From: Algicella marina
GTDB lineage: Bacteria; Pseudomonadota; Alphaproteobacteria; Rhodobacterales; Rhodobacteraceae
Assembly (NCBI RefSeq): GCF_009931615.1
Contig: NZ_CP046620.1
Location: 2,371,501-2,435,500 of the forward strand
Length of the DNA stretch: 64,000 nucleotides
Direction: 5' to 3'
Of this stretch, positions 62,602-64,000 are shown one piece after another. Position numbers and translations under genes: made by a program. Positions within the stretch are counted from its first letter, which is position 1. Each line of letters begins with the position of its first letter. The notes under the pieces were generated by a model. The model was not told the origin of the DNA. It worked only from the letters and a program-made list of their open reading frames with translations, and searched no databases.

Positions 62602-63660
62602 TTACGCCACCAGCCGGCCGTCGGGCCCGAAATAGAAACACGCCGCCGGGTCCATCCAGAAGCGGTGCATCTCGCCCACCTCGTAAGGGTGCACGCCATG
62701 CGCGAGCGAAACCCACGCATCCGCGCCCATCTGGAAATGCGCACTGCTTTCCGATCCCGAAAGTTCCGTCACCAGCACCTCGCCCTCCAGCGCCACACCC
62801 TGCCCGCCCGTGGGCACCACATGGTGCGGCCGCACCGCCACGGTGTAGGCGCCATCCGCCAGCCCCGAAGCCGCACCCTCCAGCCGCCACGACACCCCGG
62901 TGCCCAGCCGCGCCTCGCCGCCCCGCACCTCGACACCGGCCGAATTTATCGGTGGGTCGGAAAACACCTCCGCCGCCGAAAGCGTCTCGGGCCGGCGATA
63001 GATCTCCGCCGTCCTCCCGAACTGGCGCACATGCCCGTCCTGCATCAACGCCGTATAGCCGCCCAGCAGCAGCGCCTCCTCCGGCTCGGAGGTCGCATAG
63101 ACCACCACCGCGCCCCGCCCGGCGAAAAGCTCGGGCAACTGCTCGCGCAATTCCTCGCGCAGCTTGTAATCGAGGTTCGCCAGCGGCTCGTCGAGAAAGA
63201 CGGCCCGGCTCTCCTTGGCGATCGCCCTGGCCAGTGCCGTCCTCTGCTGCTGCCCGCCCGAAAGCTCCTGCGGCCGCCTCTTCAGCATGGGGCGCAGTTG
63301 CAGGATGTCCGCAGCCTCCTCGACACGCCCCTGAATTTCGGATTTCGCCATGCCTGCAACCCGCAACGGGGAGGCGATGTTGTCGTAAACGGTCATGTGC
63401 GGATAGTTGACGAAGAACTGATGCACGAGGCTGATGTTGCGCTTCTGCGTGGAAAGCTTCGTCACATCCTGCCCGTCCATCAGGATCTGCCCCTCCGCGA
63501 TCGGATCGAGCCCCGCCATCATCTTGATCAGTGATGTCTTGCCTGCGCCAGTCTCGCCAAGCAGTACGTTGAAGTGCCCTGTCTCCAGCACCAGCGAAGT
63601 CGGCTTGATATGGGTGATCTGGGCCACCCGTTTGGTGGCGCCGCGAAGTTCGATGGTCAT
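62602..63660 (-). CDS. glpS: glycerol ABC transporter ATPase GlpS-type, no H-loop His
   Basis: A 352-aa ATPase with Walker A LLGETGAGKTSLIK (residues 34-47), a perfect signature LSGGQQQRTALAR and Walker B AVFLDEPLANLD. The H-loop, normally THD or SHD, reads VVVYATSEPEEAL with Ser in the His position. A C-terminal TOBE-like domain follows (VAVRPHHVVPTGGQGVALEG). It pairs with GlpT, whose defects are complementary. The ATG at 63660 lies 70 bp past the binding-protein stop, beyond a GC hairpin. Confidence 0.88.
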   Translation of the reverse strand: MTIELRGATKRVAQITHIKPTSLVLETGHFNVLLGETGAGKTSLIKMMAGLDPIAEGQILMDGQDVTKLSTQKRNISLVHQFFVNYPHMTVYDNIASPLRVAGMAKSEIQGRVEEAADILQLRPMLKRRPQELSGGQQQRTALARAIAKESRAVFLDEPLANLDYKLREELREQLPELFAGRGAVVVYATSEPEEALLLGGYTALMQDGHVRQFGRTAEIYRRPETLSAAEVFSDPPINSAGVEVRGGEARLGTGVSWRLEGAASGLADGAYTVAVRPHHVVPTGGQGVALEGEVLVTELSGSESSAHFQMGADAWVSLAHGVHPYEVGEMHRFWMDPAACFYFGPDGRLVA

Positions 63661-63684
63661 TCCGGGGCTCTGCCTTTTCAAATT

Positions 63685-63723
63685 GCCGGCCCCGGCGTGC
63701 GATGGAGCGCACGCGGGGCCGGC
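63685..63723 (-). promoter_or_regulatory. GC-rich intercistronic hairpin between glpV-type and glpS genes
   Basis: Arms 63685-63701 and 63708-63723 pair over 16 bp with one bulged base around the loop ATGGAG. No T-run follows on the minus strand. It probably protects the binding-protein mRNA 3' end or slows read-through. Confidence 0.6.
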
Positions 63724-63730
63724 AGCGCCG

Positions 63731-64000
63731 TCACTGGGAGGACCAGCGTGCGACGAGATCGTCGTAGTTCACGGTCTCACCCTGCGGCTTTTCGTTGTCC
63801 AGCTTGGGCTTGGCACCGCCATTGGCAAACCACCACTCCGCGTCCTTTTCCTCGTTGAGGCGCGGGCCGCAGCCGCCGTAGACATTGGCACCCTCATCCG
63901 CGCGCTGCATCCGCGCCATGGTGATGTCCATTTCCGAGGCCAGCCGGTCCATCGCTTCCTGCGGCGTGAAGGCACCGGAGTTCACGTCACCGATCTGCTG
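63731..64000 (-). CDS. glpV: glycerol-type ABC substrate-binding protein, C-terminus only
   Basis: The frame is open to the window edge; the last ~89 residues are visible. FTPQEAMDRLASEMDITMAR, CGPRLNEEKDAEWWFANG and LDNEKPQGETVNYDDLVARW match the tail of glycerol/sugar periplasmic binding proteins of the GlpV type. Here the gene precedes glpS, whereas in Rhizobium leguminosarum the order is recalled as glpSTPQUV. Confidence 0.8.
   Translation of the reverse strand, partial: QQIGDVNSGAFTPQEAMDRLASEMDITMARMQRADEGANVYGGCGPRLNEEKDAEWWFANGGAKPKLDNEKPQGETVNYDDLVARWSSQ

Overview
The window looks like chromosomal DNA of a GC-rich alphaproteobacterium, most likely Rhodobacterales/Paracoccaceae. The pointers are the split histidine cluster (hisB-hisH ... 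hisA ... hisF-hisE), the rpmH-rnpA-yidD ... yidC-MOSC-yihA block, an acetate-independent leucine-degradation operon (ivd-mccB-mccA-hmgL-liuC), a glycerol-type ABC operon with a DUF2160 protein, and small families such as DUF6525. This placement is inferred from gene content; no database search was possible.

Layout. 1-3.0 kb: end of a multi-heme cytochrome c, a host-attachment-type protein, a small membrane protein, periplasmic Cu/Zn superoxide dismutase and a BON-domain protein. 3.3-8.0 kb: a seven-gene minus-strand operon (DUF1826, DUF6525, His-rich DUF2796 binding protein, ABC ATPase, FtsX-type permease, two tandem DUF3299 proteins) behind a Zur-like palindrome, read here as a zinc-acquisition/zinc-response operon. 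8.6-13.4 kb: one 1591-aa RTX-type exoprotein whose C-terminal 60% is a tandem array of 327-bp units. 13.7-19.7 kb: two accessory clusters, a GlxA-type regulator divergent from MFS/DUF1272/PPOX genes, and a GST divergent from DHFR-like/HxlR/VOC genes across a striking 22-bp inverted repeat. 19.9-26.8 kb: tRNA-Arg(ACG), histidine kinase, MerA-like flavoprotein with a TVP38 protein, rpmH-rnpA-yidD, DUF1353, MFS. 27.3-28.7 kb: an AT-richer stand-alone PD-(D/E)XK protein that looks acquired. 28.7-40.3 kb: VOC, ttcA, a c-di-GMP phosphodiesterase with dead GGDEF, yidC, MOSC, yihA, GST/DUF1428/MarR, methyltransferase, ABM, AraC, DUF1206.

40.3-47.4 kb: leucine/isovalerate catabolism, with a 20-bp dyad just upstream of ivd and an unexplained small membrane protein between mccB and mccA. 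47.4-53.3 kb: lipocalin, then the histidine genes with small unrelated genes between them. 53.3-53.9 kb: tRNA-Arg(CCG) followed by a decayed serine-recombinase tail, a probable scar of an integrated element. 53.9-57.8 kb: TAXI-TRAP transporter operon with TfoX-like and exported hypothetical genes. 58.0-59.5 kb: BlaI/M56 pair lacking a beta-lactam sensor domain. 59.6-64.0 kb: glycerol-type ABC importer (binding protein cut by the window end) with two ATPases whose complementary defects predict one good and one degenerate ATP site.

Start codons were chosen by Shine-Dalgarno sequence, overlap with neighbours and N-terminal logic, and many are shorter than the longest open frame. Because the DNA is GC-rich, long spurious frames oppose almost every gene and were left out.
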